This document shows positions 35,737 through 46,593 of a stretch of 64,000 nt of DNA, one piece after another. Within the stretch, counting starts at the first letter, position 1. Each line of letters begins with the position of its first letter. The stretch lies in NCBI GenBank assembly GCA_963969595.1, contig OZ018418.1, positions 7,507,001-7,571,000 on the forward strand, given 5' to 3'. Source of the stretch: Neckera pumila (Eukaryota > Streptophyta > Bryopsida > Hypnales > Neckeraceae). The translations under genes were made by a program, and so were the position numbers. The notes beneath the pieces were generated by a model. That model was not told where the DNA came from, searched no databases, and worked only from the letters and a program-made list of their open reading frames with translations.

Positions 35737-36640
35737 TGTTGTACATACAGTCTAGGCGTAAGTATCCTTAACACAAAATGTGGTAAGATAACACAAAATA
35801 TCGTCCCAGGGAATTCTACTATGTTATTGCAAACTAAGGATGTTTGTGTCTCTCCCAAAACACCCAAGCAATCCGTAAATCACATATTTGCTCTTTTCTT
35901 GGATAACACTACTTTTCAAATTCTAATCTGGATCCGTCTTTGTCTGGATTTTGGTTATGTCTAGTCACACTATGGTTTTATATACCTTTGTTTTACTCTC
36001 AGAGGGTCCACTGTTGATCTTTCAAGAGGGGTAGGGACTCACCACTCATAATTCTCACATTCAAATACACATACATACACACACAAATCACTTCTGATTT
36101 TGTAATAGGGAAGATAAAGGCAACAATCCTCATAGCTCCTCGGAAGGCCTTTTCAAAAAGTAGGTCATTCAAAATTTACTCTCTAATACCTTCACTACAA
36201 CGACGGATCAAACCACCCGGAACCGGTAGTGATGCATATGTTCTAGAATCTAGACTAATCCGGTACTTGGTAGGCCTTCTAGAGGTGGGGATATTTTGCT
36301 AGCGGTTGCTTATCTCCGTAGGAAATCCTTCCTGAGTTCCGGACTCGCATCCACTCCACTCTTTCCGGATTACTATCCCAGCAGTTTAAAAGCACAGCGC
36401 ACTAATCTTCTTTTACAAATCCAGAACTTTCCTACAAACGCACCCTATTGATAAGCTTTAGTTGCCTCAGATCCGGACTCCTCCTCACCCGTCTTTCTCA
36501 CACCTCAACACCCTTATGAACAATCCTAATACATTTGTGCACATAGCCAGAATCAGAAAAGTCCACCAAATGGTCTTAGATTAAAGAAAGCAAAAGAACA
36601 TAAACAAATGCATTCCAATGGGCTAGGATGGAATGAGAGG
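35737..36640 (-). mobile_element. Truncated family A LTR, minus strand (unit F)
   Basis: Read on the minus strand this is the last about 900 bp of a family A LTR. It runs from CCTCTCATTCC through the CGTTGTAGT box, the CCTCTGAGAGTAAAACA box and GAATTCCCTGGGACGATA, and ends at GTACAACA (35737) within satellite B. It stops abruptly at 36640, where a second-family LTR begins. The 5' part is absent from the window on this strand. Confidence 0.8.
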
Positions 36641-37738
36641 TGTCGCAACACAAGGCAAGCCAATTCCCAGTTATACTTCCATAAATCACTCTAAATCATA
36701 ACAAAGCGACTATAAAGATCAAACCTGCGAGATTCTATGAAGTATCTAGCCTTATTTAGTCTCTAAACTTAGTCAATATCCATATTTTCCTTTGCGGTCC
36801 TAACACCACAACCGGAAACACAACAACATCGAAAACTACAATCAGACCCTTCTCTCCTTTCTCGATCCGGCCAACTATCCAACCTGGTTTTATCAACTCC
36901 TATTTATTCTTATCCTCATTCGGTTTAGTTTTACCTTTGTTTCACCATCAGAGGATTCGTCGCTTGCTTTTGAGAGTAGCAGGCCCGCTACTCCTTCCGT
37001 GATTTATAGTGGCTGAAGACCCACTTTTTTGTTCTCCTACACTAACCCGGATCTGGTTTGGACCCTCCTAGCAATCCAGAGAACTCTCCAAATCATAGGT
37101 CACACAAAGACCCCCCGTACGATCCTCTTATACTACAACGACCTTCGCGCCAAGTTCCGTGTGTACGAAGTTAGGTGGTTACAAGTGTATCCATCCGTGC
37201 CAACATCAACTAAAGCTCTTCCGTTTACCAACTAGGGTAGCGAGATCTCTCAAGAGATCGGACACTCAACTGGATTTCCCACCTAGGAGTTCAAACGCGA
37301 CTAAAGAATCCCTCCCTATCTGCCTAGCCTAACAATGGTTGTCTTGATTGGAAACCTAAACCTTAAAAATGCTGAGGAATTGAAATCCACTCCCAATTCT
37401 TTCACTACTCGCTCACTTGCACATAAGATCAAAACAAGAACACCAAAGGGAGGAATCACACCCAAACCAACGTGCGCCTTCCTAACTCTTCACCACACAG
37501 CCCTGCCACACACAGGAGAGATACACAATAAGAGGCCAACAGAAGACACCAGTAAAATTTGGGCAAAAAAGACTCGCAGCTCTCAAGCAGGGGTTGGCTT
37601 ATACACAACTTGATTTACAAAGGCAAAACGGCCTCCGGAAATTCGTGCAGAACTTCTAGATCCAATCCTGATCGATCAGATCGGATCAACATCCGATCCG
37701 GTCCTAACTATCTTACAAAAATATACATTCCTACTTAC

Positions 37739-39429
37739 CTACCCTGCAACTCCTCCACCTAGTGTAGGACTCTTGGGTTCCGCAGGTAGTTGGTTGAAGA
37801 CTTCAGTTAGATTCCTGCTCCGCTCCTTGGTAGCAGGATCCAAAAGATCTGATCCATGCGATGAATCCAGATGAATTGGTTGTCTAGGCCCAGGCCTTGG
37901 TTGGCTCTTTTTTGACTCAGGAGTCCGATCTTTGGGCTCCCTCGGATTCGATCCACCTGTCGCGAACGATTCCGGCAGCAAGTCCAAAAGTTGGATCTTC
38001 CTAGAGTACATGGATCCGTTCAGCTTTTGGCTGTTGACGTCCATCCGATTGGCTGCCTCCCTTGTTGCCACCATTGTCGCTTCCACCCAATCGGTGAAAT
38101 TGGTCAGGATCCAAAATATCCCAGAACTAGATACTTTCTTCTCCTCGTGTACTCTCTTGTCAAATAACTCCGCCTCAACAGTGGCGAATCCGAATGCTCC
38201 AAGGGTGGCCTTCACCGTTTTGGCCACCTTCCGGGTTGCATCCGCCATCTTCCGGATGACGGTCTTATCTTCCGGATGACGGTCTTATCTTCCGGATGAC
38301 GGTCTTATCTTCTTTGAAGGCAACCATCTCTGCCTTCAAAGTGTCGACTTTCTCCTGAAGCCAACAAATCTCTACCTCTTGCTTCCGGTGCTCATCCAGA
38401 TTGGTGATGTGTTGTGCTACCTTAGTCGGTAGCCTGCTGTCTCCCGGCGCCCCCACTAGCTCTCTGATATTGGAGATGATCCTTCTCTTGATCTCCCAAT
38501 CCACTTGTATTCCGCAGAGGATACAGTTCAAATGATTGAACAAATCAATTGGGTCTTTGGGATCCGGCATCTCCACTTTCGGTCCCTGTTCAGGATTCGA
38601 TTGGTTGGTAGGAGGGATTCCTCTCTTATGAGGAGGCATTGTCTTCATCCGCTTCCTCGTCTGGAGGTGCTCCTCTTCGTCTTCCTCTTCTGTCTCGGGT
38701 TCGGATCCGGTTACATCCTCCGGTTCGTCCTCCGAACCCGACTTCCCATACTTTAGGATGGATTCCTGAATGTTCTATGTCTTCTCCTCCGTGTCGGTGA
38801 GGAGTTGGTTGCACTAGTAGAGTTGAAAGAGATAGGGACTCAAAAGAGTGGTCCTACTCTTTCCAACTCTCATCACAAGCTGGGAGACCAGATCGCAAAA
38901 GATCCGGGCCCAGTTTATCTTCCGTTCCTTGCTCAGGGCTCTAAAAATAGTGTTGCCAATGGTCATCGTCACCCTTGTTGGCTTCTTCGGGTGGATGATC
39001 GGAATCAGGAACTGGAGAAGGCGGAGGTGCCGATTGCCTATGCAATCTGTAACCGCGTATTCGTTCTTGCTGCTCGGCTCTCCGTAAAACTTGTCATGGA
39101 TGAATTCAGCCCTTTGTGCCGCCATGCTTAAATCCCCTAACCGGAAGTTGTAGACCTCTCTCCACCTCTCTTTTTTCCACTCGATTGGGCGCCCCCGGAT
39201 AGTATTGTCAAATTGATTCGACATTTTGCACTTCAGCTCTCTCACCATCCACTCCTCTCTAAACCCCCAGGATTTGTCCATCAATCCTACACAACCCATC
39301 GCGTTAAGGTCGTCCATGAGTTCGGTTCTTGCCGGTTCCTCGGAAGGGATGACCAAAACTACTTTCCGGAGCTTAATCTCTGAAGTGGAAACTGGGCGCT
39401 CCCAATCTACTCTTGCAAAGCTGAGGCAT
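37739..39429 (-). pseudogene. LTR-encoded protein, family D (unit D')
   Basis: On the minus strand an MPQLCK-type start at 39429 leads into the conserved domain. The clean part runs from 39356 to 38814: RTELMDDLNAMG, the W-rich KERWREVYNF stretch, LLQFLIPIIHPKKPTRVT, NTIFRAL, INWARI and LLSPYLFQLY before a stop. Downstream, 38648-38265 and 38248-37739 hold a helical region (LQEKVDTLKAEM) and a Pro/Ser-rich end. A 20-bp unit present three times at 38251-38310 adds 40 bp and shifts the frame between these two pieces; the sister copy at 54 kb has no such repeat. Family D proteins share the domain of family A but lack its KKSRRK-type tail. Confidence 0.6.
38251..38310. repeat. Three tandem 20-bp units inside the family D ORF
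   Basis: TCCGGATGACGGTCTTATCT occurs three times in a row without change. The perfect identity argues for recent slippage or amplification. Confidence 0.95.
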
Positions 39430-39963
39430 GGACATAGACTTGGCTAGCTGGACTTTTTCCGGTCGCTACCTCACTTTCTCCTAGCCGCACGTTCTACTCC
39501 TCACTTTCTCTCCTCCGGTCTCAACCGGAATCCAACACAATCTCGACCTCTCCCGCACTCTGACGCACTTGCACTTAAATTTCCACGCACATAGAGCTCT
39601 GGCGCAGACGAAGGCCTTAAAGTGCTCAAGGTCAGCTCTAAAACTTGAGGGAAGAGAAGGAGAAAAAATGGGACGACCAGCCCTTATATAGTCCCAGGAC
39701 CCTTGACTGGTCATCATGACCTTTTCCGGTCCGATCCATAGCAATCTGGTTCAACCCTAATCCGATCTGAGATAGTTTTTGGATATGATTCCGGTCCTGA
39801 GTACTAATGCTTTGACCGGATCAGATCTAGTTTACCCCTTATTGCGATAGCTTTGTCTATCTTCAGTCTTCTTCTGCCACCTAGCAGGATCCGAATTCTA
39901 ATTACTCATTTCCATTCCAACTTTTAGGTAAGCAAGGGAAAACCAAAAATTTTGGTTGCGACA

Positions 39964-40391
39964 ACAAACTTCGTATCAAGGTTTAGAGGGAAGAATGCAC
40001 TGGAGGATATTTTTGCCGAGTTTCCGAATGAGTTTCCGAAAGAGAGGGAGGTGCCAGTATTCCACTTCAATGGGAAGAACGATTTAGCACTTCAGGATAT
40101 CATCGACTACCTGACAAAGTTGAGGTTTCCGGAAGGACTGAACCGGGAAGAGAAGAATATCTTTCAGCAGAAATCTTAGAGCCCCTTATTTGCTAAATAA
40201 GGGTACGTTATTCAAGATGGGGGCGGATGATAAACTCAGACGGTGCTTAGAAACCATGGACCGGAAAAATGTTATGAGGGCACTGCATTCTTGACCGTCC
40301 GGAGGACACTTTGCTGCCACCACGACAGTCAATCGGATTCGTTCAGCCGGATACAAGTGGTCGTATCTGATACGGGATGTCAAGGTGTATG
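39964..40391 (+). pseudogene. Ty3/gypsy pol fragment: end of RNase H and start of integrase zinc finger
   Basis: The frame from 39964 reads as the tail of RNase H and the linker to integrase (a SRFRGKNALEDIF start, then DIIDYLTKLRFPEGL). It then runs, through stops, into a GGHFAA segment and a SAGYKWSYLI segment typical of the H2C2 zinc finger of Ty3/gypsy integrases. It is cut at 40391 by an LTR unit, and the rest of the zinc finger resumes at 43928. Everything upstream (gag, protease, RT) is missing; the fragment starts directly after unit D'. Confidence 0.8.
40387..40391. repeat. 5-bp target site duplication of unit G
   Basis: GTATG precedes the unit and is repeated exactly at 43923-43927. 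Removing the unit and one copy restores the integrase zinc-finger frame across the site, including its Cys-x-x-Cys pair. Confidence 0.92.
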
Positions 40392-40839
40392 TGTGGGAGC
40401 ACGAAATGTCAATACCCGGAATTCCAGATTAATTTAGGAGTAGATTAGTGAGATTTTTCAAAATTTTTGTATACTGAAGTAGCAATCCGGAACAATTAGC
40501 CGAATCAGGAAAGTAGGAAAGTTCTGGCCTAGCAAAAACTGTAAAATGGGTAAGGAATGGATCTTAATGGGATCCATAATCCGGAAGGTAATTTAGATTC
40601 TGGAAACCTAGGACCTAGATTCTGGCCTAGGAACTAGGGTTCCGTTTGCAAAAGGCAGCGCATTTATGGGCTGTCCCAATGGGTGTCGTTCGTTGGCCGG
40701 CTACTTAAGCCCGTTCTTCTCCATTTCTTCTCCCTCTTTCTTCCGCTCAAGAATGCGTGTGTTCTTGCAGGTTTGGAGCGCGCGTTAGTTGAGTGAAAGA
40801 GTGGTGAGTTAAGATCAGATAGGGAGAGAAGGACAGGAG

Positions 40840-40854
40840 GGTGCCGATTGCACC
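40840..40854 (+). promoter_or_regulatory. Conserved hairpin GGTGCCGATTGCACC (unit G)
   Basis: Same 15 bases at the same place, 26 bases before the likely ATG at 40881. Confidence 0.6.
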
Positions 40855-40880
40855 GGACTAGTAGGATTCTATCGGCGTGG

Positions 40881-42815
40881 ATGGAGGAACCTTGGAGATC
40901 GGAAGTTACGCCCAAGTTGTTCAATCCGGTTATACCTGCGGATCCGAAGGCACGGATGCTTTTGGAGGGTGATCTGGACAGCATGGGATGCACGGGGCTA
41001 CTGTGCAAGCCGTTAAATCTGAAGAACAAGGCGATGATCCACGAAGTCATGACTGGAGCTCCGAATCAGTTTGAGTTGACGGAGTGAGGGAAGTCGACAA
41101 AGTGGACCGAGCAGATGTGGACGGAAGCCTACTCATTTCAAAAGGCGGGTTCTGGTTATGCCTCAAGAAATGACGGTTACGTTCAAGGAAAGTTCTGTAA
41201 TCCATCCAATTCAAAGGAAGGTTTTACGATCCATGAGTGCATTTACCTGAGGCAGAGGCAGGTGCTGGAGTTCCTGGTTTCGATCTTGTATCCGGAGAAG
41301 CCAACCCGGCTCACCAGCATGTTGGGCAACATGATTTTTGGAGCGATGGAGGACAGGCCAGTACACTGGGGGAGAATATTGAAGGCCGTGGTGCAGAAAC
41401 TAGCAGACGGCGTGCAGAAGGCCAAGTCCAACCCCATCAGCACCTACCTCTTCCACCTTTACTACTACAACGGGATTGTGAATGAGCAAGAAACTAAGGA
41501 CTACAAGGTCGCCGAGGAGATGCTGAAGTACGGCCTGTCTCCGGATTCGGAGAAGCAAGCCGAGGAAGCAGTTCCAGAAGTGATGCCGCCAAGGACAGAG
41601 AGGCCGGAAAGTTCGTGGCAAAGGTCAACCGATCTGAACTCAAGAGGGAAGCAGCAAGTTCCGGAAACGGAGGAACCGGGCCGGACCTTTGCAGATCTAG
41701 GGGGGAACGAGTTGTTCGATTCTGGAGTAGAGTGGTTCCAGGAGGCCCGGAAACGGTATGAGGACTTGGCTGACTTTGTATGCTTGGTATTGGACGAATT
41801 GAAGGTGGAGCCAAACAAGATTAGGGGCAAGATTAGAAAGCGTTTGGATTCGACCCTGCTCAATAGGAAGGATGAGCAGATCCGAAAATTGGAGGAGGAA
41901 AAGATCCAACTCAAGACCAATTTGGGTGTTGCAGAGGAAGCCCTGAAGTTCGCATCCAAGAGGGAGTCAGATGCAATGAATATAGTGAGAGCACTAACGG
42001 AGTTGGTGGGACAGCCCGCGGATCAAATCACACGCGTCCGGCTCTTCAATGATAATTTAGTTCAAGAGGGCGTAGTGATCGAAAGCATGATCCTCAAGAT
42101 CCTGGTGGATTATGAGATCAAGATGGAAAACGTGTTGGCAGAGATGAGGAAGCTACTAGGGTTTCTTAATCCGGCAGCCATGGACTTCACCTGATTCCCG
42201 GAAGTTTCAAGTGCGCAGTTGTGGAGGACTCCGGCCAAACCAATCCCTGCTGGAAGGACTCCCATATCAGAGCAAGGTCTTCAAGCCTTGCTGAAGGACG
42301 TTACTGCTCAAGTTGCAAGTCAGGCGGGGCCGTTACAAAGAAGGAAGAGGTTAACCGTGGAGGTTGCCAAGAAGGGTCCGGATGCTCCGGTTGTTCAGGA
42401 GGCTCCGGTGCAGATGGTCCTTATCACATTTCCCACGCGCACGGCAATGGCACCAAAGGGGATCGTAGGGCCCAAAGTCATGGCTTCTCCCGTTCGGACG
42501 GATTTGACAAACCGGATGCTTGTAATTGAGAATCCGGCCCGGACACATCCGGAAGGATTCACCCACATGGAGGGAGCATCCGAGGAAGAGGAAGAAGGCG
42601 ATGATGAGGATCCAGTTGGAGCTTCATTGGGGCAACCCATTGAGATGGAGTCGGATAGGGAGTTCCTCCAGTCCGATGACGAGGAAACCGAAGAAACGGC
42701 AACTTCACTGATTTGACGCCCAATCCAGACCCGGGCAAGTGTCCGGAACACCCCCACAAAGACGACTGGAGCGACACAAGGCAGTAGCAGTACAAAGAAG
42801 CCGCGGAAGAAGTAG
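40881..42815 (+). pseudogene. LTR-encoded protein (unit G), 645-codon span, best preserved
   Basis: From the ATG at 40881 the frame runs with one TGA (41085-41087) to 42194. It shifts, continues 42219-42716, and ends in KKPRKK and a stop at 42813-42815. The domain order is: an N-terminal conserved domain (about residues 20-230) with APNQFEL, W..QMWTEAYSF, VLEFLVSILYPEKPTRLT, NMIFGAMEDR.VHW, ISTYLFHLYYY and LKYG; a charged linker; a helical region with heptad-like KDEQIRKLEEEKIQLKTNL and DYEIKMENVLAEMRKLL; a Pro/Val-rich part; an acidic run (EEEEEGDDEDP); and a basic C-terminus that could serve as a nuclear localisation signal. No nucleocapsid knuckle, protease or RT motif is present. The role is unknown. 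Being in the LTR, it would be the first frame on the element's RNA. Confidence 0.75.
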
Positions 42816-43922
42816 TTAGTTAGGATGTTTTGATTTTTGATTAGGTTTTGAACTCTAGTTCCGAAACGGGTTTTCCGCGCTTGGGACCCTGTTTCCGGAT
42901 TTATTTTTAGAATGAGCTGGCAGTAGATTTTCCAAGTGTCTTGAATGGTTCTCTGATTGGCTGCCCGGATCCCCGGGGCTCTTTTTGGCTTTTAGGTGTT
43001 GACTTTTTGTGTGTTTTTAAGGGCTGGCAAGCTTGTTGTGCTGTCATTTCCTCCTAGCAGATTTTCATTTGTATTCCATTCCTTTTTTTTAATCTAAGTG
43101 CTGAGTGACCTTTCGGAATTTTCATCTTCGTATTCAAGTGTGGGTCTGAATGCTTGAGACTGTACTAGAGTGTGAGGGAAGACGGGTGAGGAGGAATTCG
43201 GATTTTGGATAGTCGGTTCCATTTGAAAGGTACATTTGAGATAGTGTTAGATTCCTGATTGAGTGGAAGTGCACAGTGCCTTTAAACTACCGTAACGGTG
43301 ATCCGGTTGATTGATTAGCGGAAGCGAGTCCGGTTGTCAACCCGTGCGGAGGTACGCGCCTTCCCAGAGGAAGTCGCCACTCTCCCGGAAGGTCTACCAA
43401 CCTCGGAACGGTCTAGCACTTAACAAACAACCTCCGGTAGATTCCGGAACCCTGTGATCTGTCGTTGTAGTAAGGAGTGGATCGAGTCCTGAGTGACCTG
43501 CTTTCCGGATCGGGTGTCTAGGAAGTTGTGAGGATTTGGTTCATCTTTCCTTGTTACAACTCCTTTAAATACTTTGGTATTTGTTTGTGTTCGTCAAGTT
43601 TAGCAAATGTGAGAACCAGAGTGGTGAAGTTCCTACCCCTTGAAAGATCAAAGCGGACCCTCTGAGGGTAAAACAGAAGTGAAAGAAACCATCTTGATTT
43701 GGAAGTGGAAACCGGATTCCAGATAGAACCGGATTTGTATTGAATTCTGGATAGTTAAAAGTTCCGAAAACAAGTGAATAGGTGATTGGATTGAGGAGAA
43801 AAGAGAATCTAGAAAACTTGAAATGTGCAGCATCATCTTGGAATTCCCTGGGACGATAACTTGTGTCATTTTAGCACAACATTGTGGCTAAAGATACTTA
43901 CGCCTAGATTGCACGTATGATA

Positions 43923-44124
43923 GTATGTAGGAGGTTGTGATCAATGTCAACGGACAAGAGCTCCATCCTTCCGCAATCATTGGCCACTTACTTCTATTGT
44001 TCCCATAGCACCATTTGAGAAATGGGGGATCGATTCTGTTGGCCCCATTGCTCTGGTGAATGCCGGAAAGAAGAGGTACATAATCCTTGCATGGATTATG
44101 CAACCAAGTGGATAGAAGCGCGTA
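43923..44124 (+). pseudogene. Ty3/gypsy integrase fragment: zinc finger to first catalytic Asp
   Basis: It continues the pol gene after unit G. It holds a CDQCQRTRAPS zinc-finger end, then APFEKWGIDSVGP with the first catalytic aspartate of the integrase core, then a YIILAMDYATKWIEA segment. It is cut at 44124 by unit A. The GIDSVGP and YATKW motifs are typical of plant Ty3/gypsy integrases. Confidence 0.85.
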
Positions 44125-44653
44125 TGTGGGAATACAAAAACTCCAGTAGATAGAAAATGGGTTAAAATTGGGTTAGCATAGTCTAATTTTTTTGAATTTA
44201 TTATTAGTGTCTAAGAATCCAAGTCAGTGTAGGAATACAAAAACTCCAGTAAATAGAAAATAAGAGAAAATTGGATTAGCATAGTCTAATTTTTTTTTGA
44301 ATTTGTTATTAGTGTCCAAGAATCCAGGTCAGCTAGAATGAAATTAGAAATAGCTGATACCTGGATTGTTATAATTCCTAAACCGGATAAATATTCCGGT
44401 TAAGACGGAAGCTGTAGGACGGAAGACGGATCCAAAAAACCTACGACCGAGAGCCTTCCTGCCTAGACCCCCTAGGGCACCGTTATGGGAACGGTCGCAT
44501 ACCCGTTCCCCTAGAGAACTAGCGGCCGAACGTCGGGAATTTAAGGGCGCAGTTTTCATTTCTTCTATCTCTTTCTTCTTGTACTTGTGGTGTGCACTTA
44601 AAAAATGAAAGTGTGGTGAGTTAGGACCACGCTAGGGAGAGATCAGTGAGGTT

Positions 44654-44668
44654 GGTGCCGATTGCACC
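44654..44668 (+). promoter_or_regulatory. Conserved hairpin GGTGCCGATTGCACC (unit A)
   Basis: Identical to the hairpins of units H, G and C; 21 bases before the ATG at 44690. Confidence 0.6.
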
Positions 44669-44689
44669 GGATTAGCCAGTACGTAAACT

Positions 44690-46593
44690 ATGGTAGGACC
44701 GACCCGAATGATGTCTCCGGCGATTCCAAAGGATCCGGGAGTTCAAAAGCATTTAAGGAGGACTTAGAAACGATAGGATGCGCCAGATTGTTGCAACGCC
44801 CCTGGAGTTTGAAGAATGATGAGATCATCGCAAAACTTGTAGTGGGAGTTCCGAATCAGTATCAGTTGACTATGAGAGGCTAGCCCAAACTCTGGACAGA
44901 GGACATCTAAGCAAAAGTATACTTGTTTCGGAAAACCGGATTCGGATTAGCTGCTCGTAATGATAGGACTGGGTAGAGTAAGTTCCTGGGTCCGGCGCAT
45001 AGTAAAGAGGGATACAGTATTCATGACTGTATCAAGGATAGGCATAGCCAGATTCTGGAGTTATTTATTCCGATCTTGTATCTGGAGAAGCCGACCCGGG
45101 TTACGGCGACAGTAGCGAGCACCATATTCAAAGCGATGGAAGGCCGGCCAGTGAACTGGGATAGACTCATCACGGATGTAGTCTCCAAATTAGTCGCGCG
45201 CGCAACTTCCGAGAAAGCTACCGCGCTCACCTTGTATCTTTTTCATCTTTACCATGAGCAAGGGTTTTTGAATGAGCCGGAAATGCATGCTTACATCCAT
45301 GGAGAGGAAGTCCTGAAGTACGAGTTTATGGAAGAAGTCCAACCGGACCAAACCGTCGCAGGAGAATCCGAAGAGGAGGAATCAGAGCAGCCACCCTTAA
45401 CTCACAAGCGGATCCGGAGACAAAAGTCAATGGATTAGGCTGCACAAGGCAAACAGGTGGTTACAAATGACAAACCACAACTGGAGTATCCGGAAATTGA
45501 CTATATGAAGGAGTTTTGGGAGCATGGACATAAGTTGGCCGACGAGTGCTGGTTGATCCACAACAAGATGGCAAAGCACATCAGCGGGGCCATGGCACTC
45601 TTGGGAGTAAGTTGCCTGGAACAGGTAGTGGACGCGATCTGGAACAGGACGGATCCGGGGGCACTGAAGGTGCAGGAGCTCCGTATCTGGAATCTATAGC
45701 AGGACAAGACGAATCTCAAATCTTGGGTAGCTTAGCTAGAGAGCGAACTAGAGGTGGCGAGGACGAAAGAGGCAGATGCTTCCAACCTTGTCCGGAATCT
45801 GTCGACGTTGGTGGCAGCTCCGACGGAGCAAGTGCTACGAGCCCGGCTCTTCACTGACAAGCTAACGGACAAAGCTCACCCATCTGGACCGAATGTGCTG
45901 AGGGTGCTCATCGATTACCAAGCTCGGATGGAGAAGGTGTTGGTGGAGATGCAGCAGCTGCTTGAACAACTTGACCTTTGGAGGGAGTTGGATTTTGAGG
46001 GTTTCCCGAAAGTTGCGGATGCCCAGAATTACTTACAGACTCCTGCCAGAGAAGCAGTTCCAAAGGAGAATCCGGTAAGGGGACAAGATATGTTGATCAA
46101 TGAGACCAGTATGCCCCTGATGTCCGGAAAGGAAGGAACTAGAACGTTTGTTCCGGTGAAGACAACAAAAGCTGTTGTGACAGTACTGGAAGCTTCAACA
46201 TTGGAAAAGGCGAGAGACCTGATTCTGAGAACAAGACTCACCTTTCTTACAGGTGAGCCGGCCCGACCAACTGGAGCTGCAATCTTTGCTACATTGAAGT
46301 CCATAGTTCGTTGTAACCTGGCCGGACCATCAAGAGCCATCAAGAACCCGGCTTATAGTTATCTGGAGAGGTTCACCTACATGTAGCAAGCTTCTCCGCC
46401 CAAGGGCAACAAAATTCCGTTGGAGATTTTGGATGAGGAAGAGGAAGAATGCAAAACCGGAAGGGAGTCGTAGGACAAGGCCACTCCGCCTCAAGGGCGC
46501 ACAATCATCACCCGAGCGCAGACCAAGAGTACGCCGGTGAAGTCGTCACCGACTTAGGTAGGGAGTAGCGTGAAGAAATCGCGGAGGAAGTAG
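44690..46593 (+). pseudogene. LTR-encoded protein (unit A), 635-codon span
   Basis: The start is MVGPTRMMSP at 44690. A one-base loss near 44730 shifts the frame, and the copy continues as EDLETIGCA, VPNQYQL, SKEGYSIHDCI, YLEKPTRVT, STIFKAMEGRPVNW, ALTLYLFHLYHEQ and LKYEF. The second half is open from 45754 to 46386: a helical coiled-coil-like segment (LVRNLSTLVAAP, VLRVLIDYQARMEKVLVEMQQLLEQL), then a Pro/Thr-rich part. The end reads SSVKKSRRK before the stop at 46591-46593. The span is 1,904 nt against 1,905 in unit B, which fits the single missing base. Confidence 0.7.

Larger units (their letters stand above)
36641..39963 (-). mobile_element. Family D LTR, minus strand, with internal ORF (unit D')
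   Basis: The termini are TGTCGCAACA and TTGGTTGCGACA, perfect TGTCGCA/TGCGACA inverted ends. It is 3,323 bp and is the reverse-strand counterpart of the unit at 52683-55931. A TATATAAGGG box (complement of 39681-39690) lies about 275 bp inside its 5' end. The flanks, GAGAGG and ACAAA, do not match and belong to different elements on opposite strands, so this is probably not a simple insertion. Confidence 0.8.
40392..43922 (+). mobile_element. Solo LTR, family A, with internal ORF (unit G)
   Basis: It starts TGTGGGAGCACG, ends GCACGTATGATA (the final CA mutated to TA) and is 3,531 bp. It is inserted in the integrase zinc-finger coding region with a perfect GTATG duplication. There is no internal terminal repeat, no pol and no primer-binding site. 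Its ORF has the same length as that of the unit at 12.5 kb, so these two form one subfamily. Confidence 0.88.
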
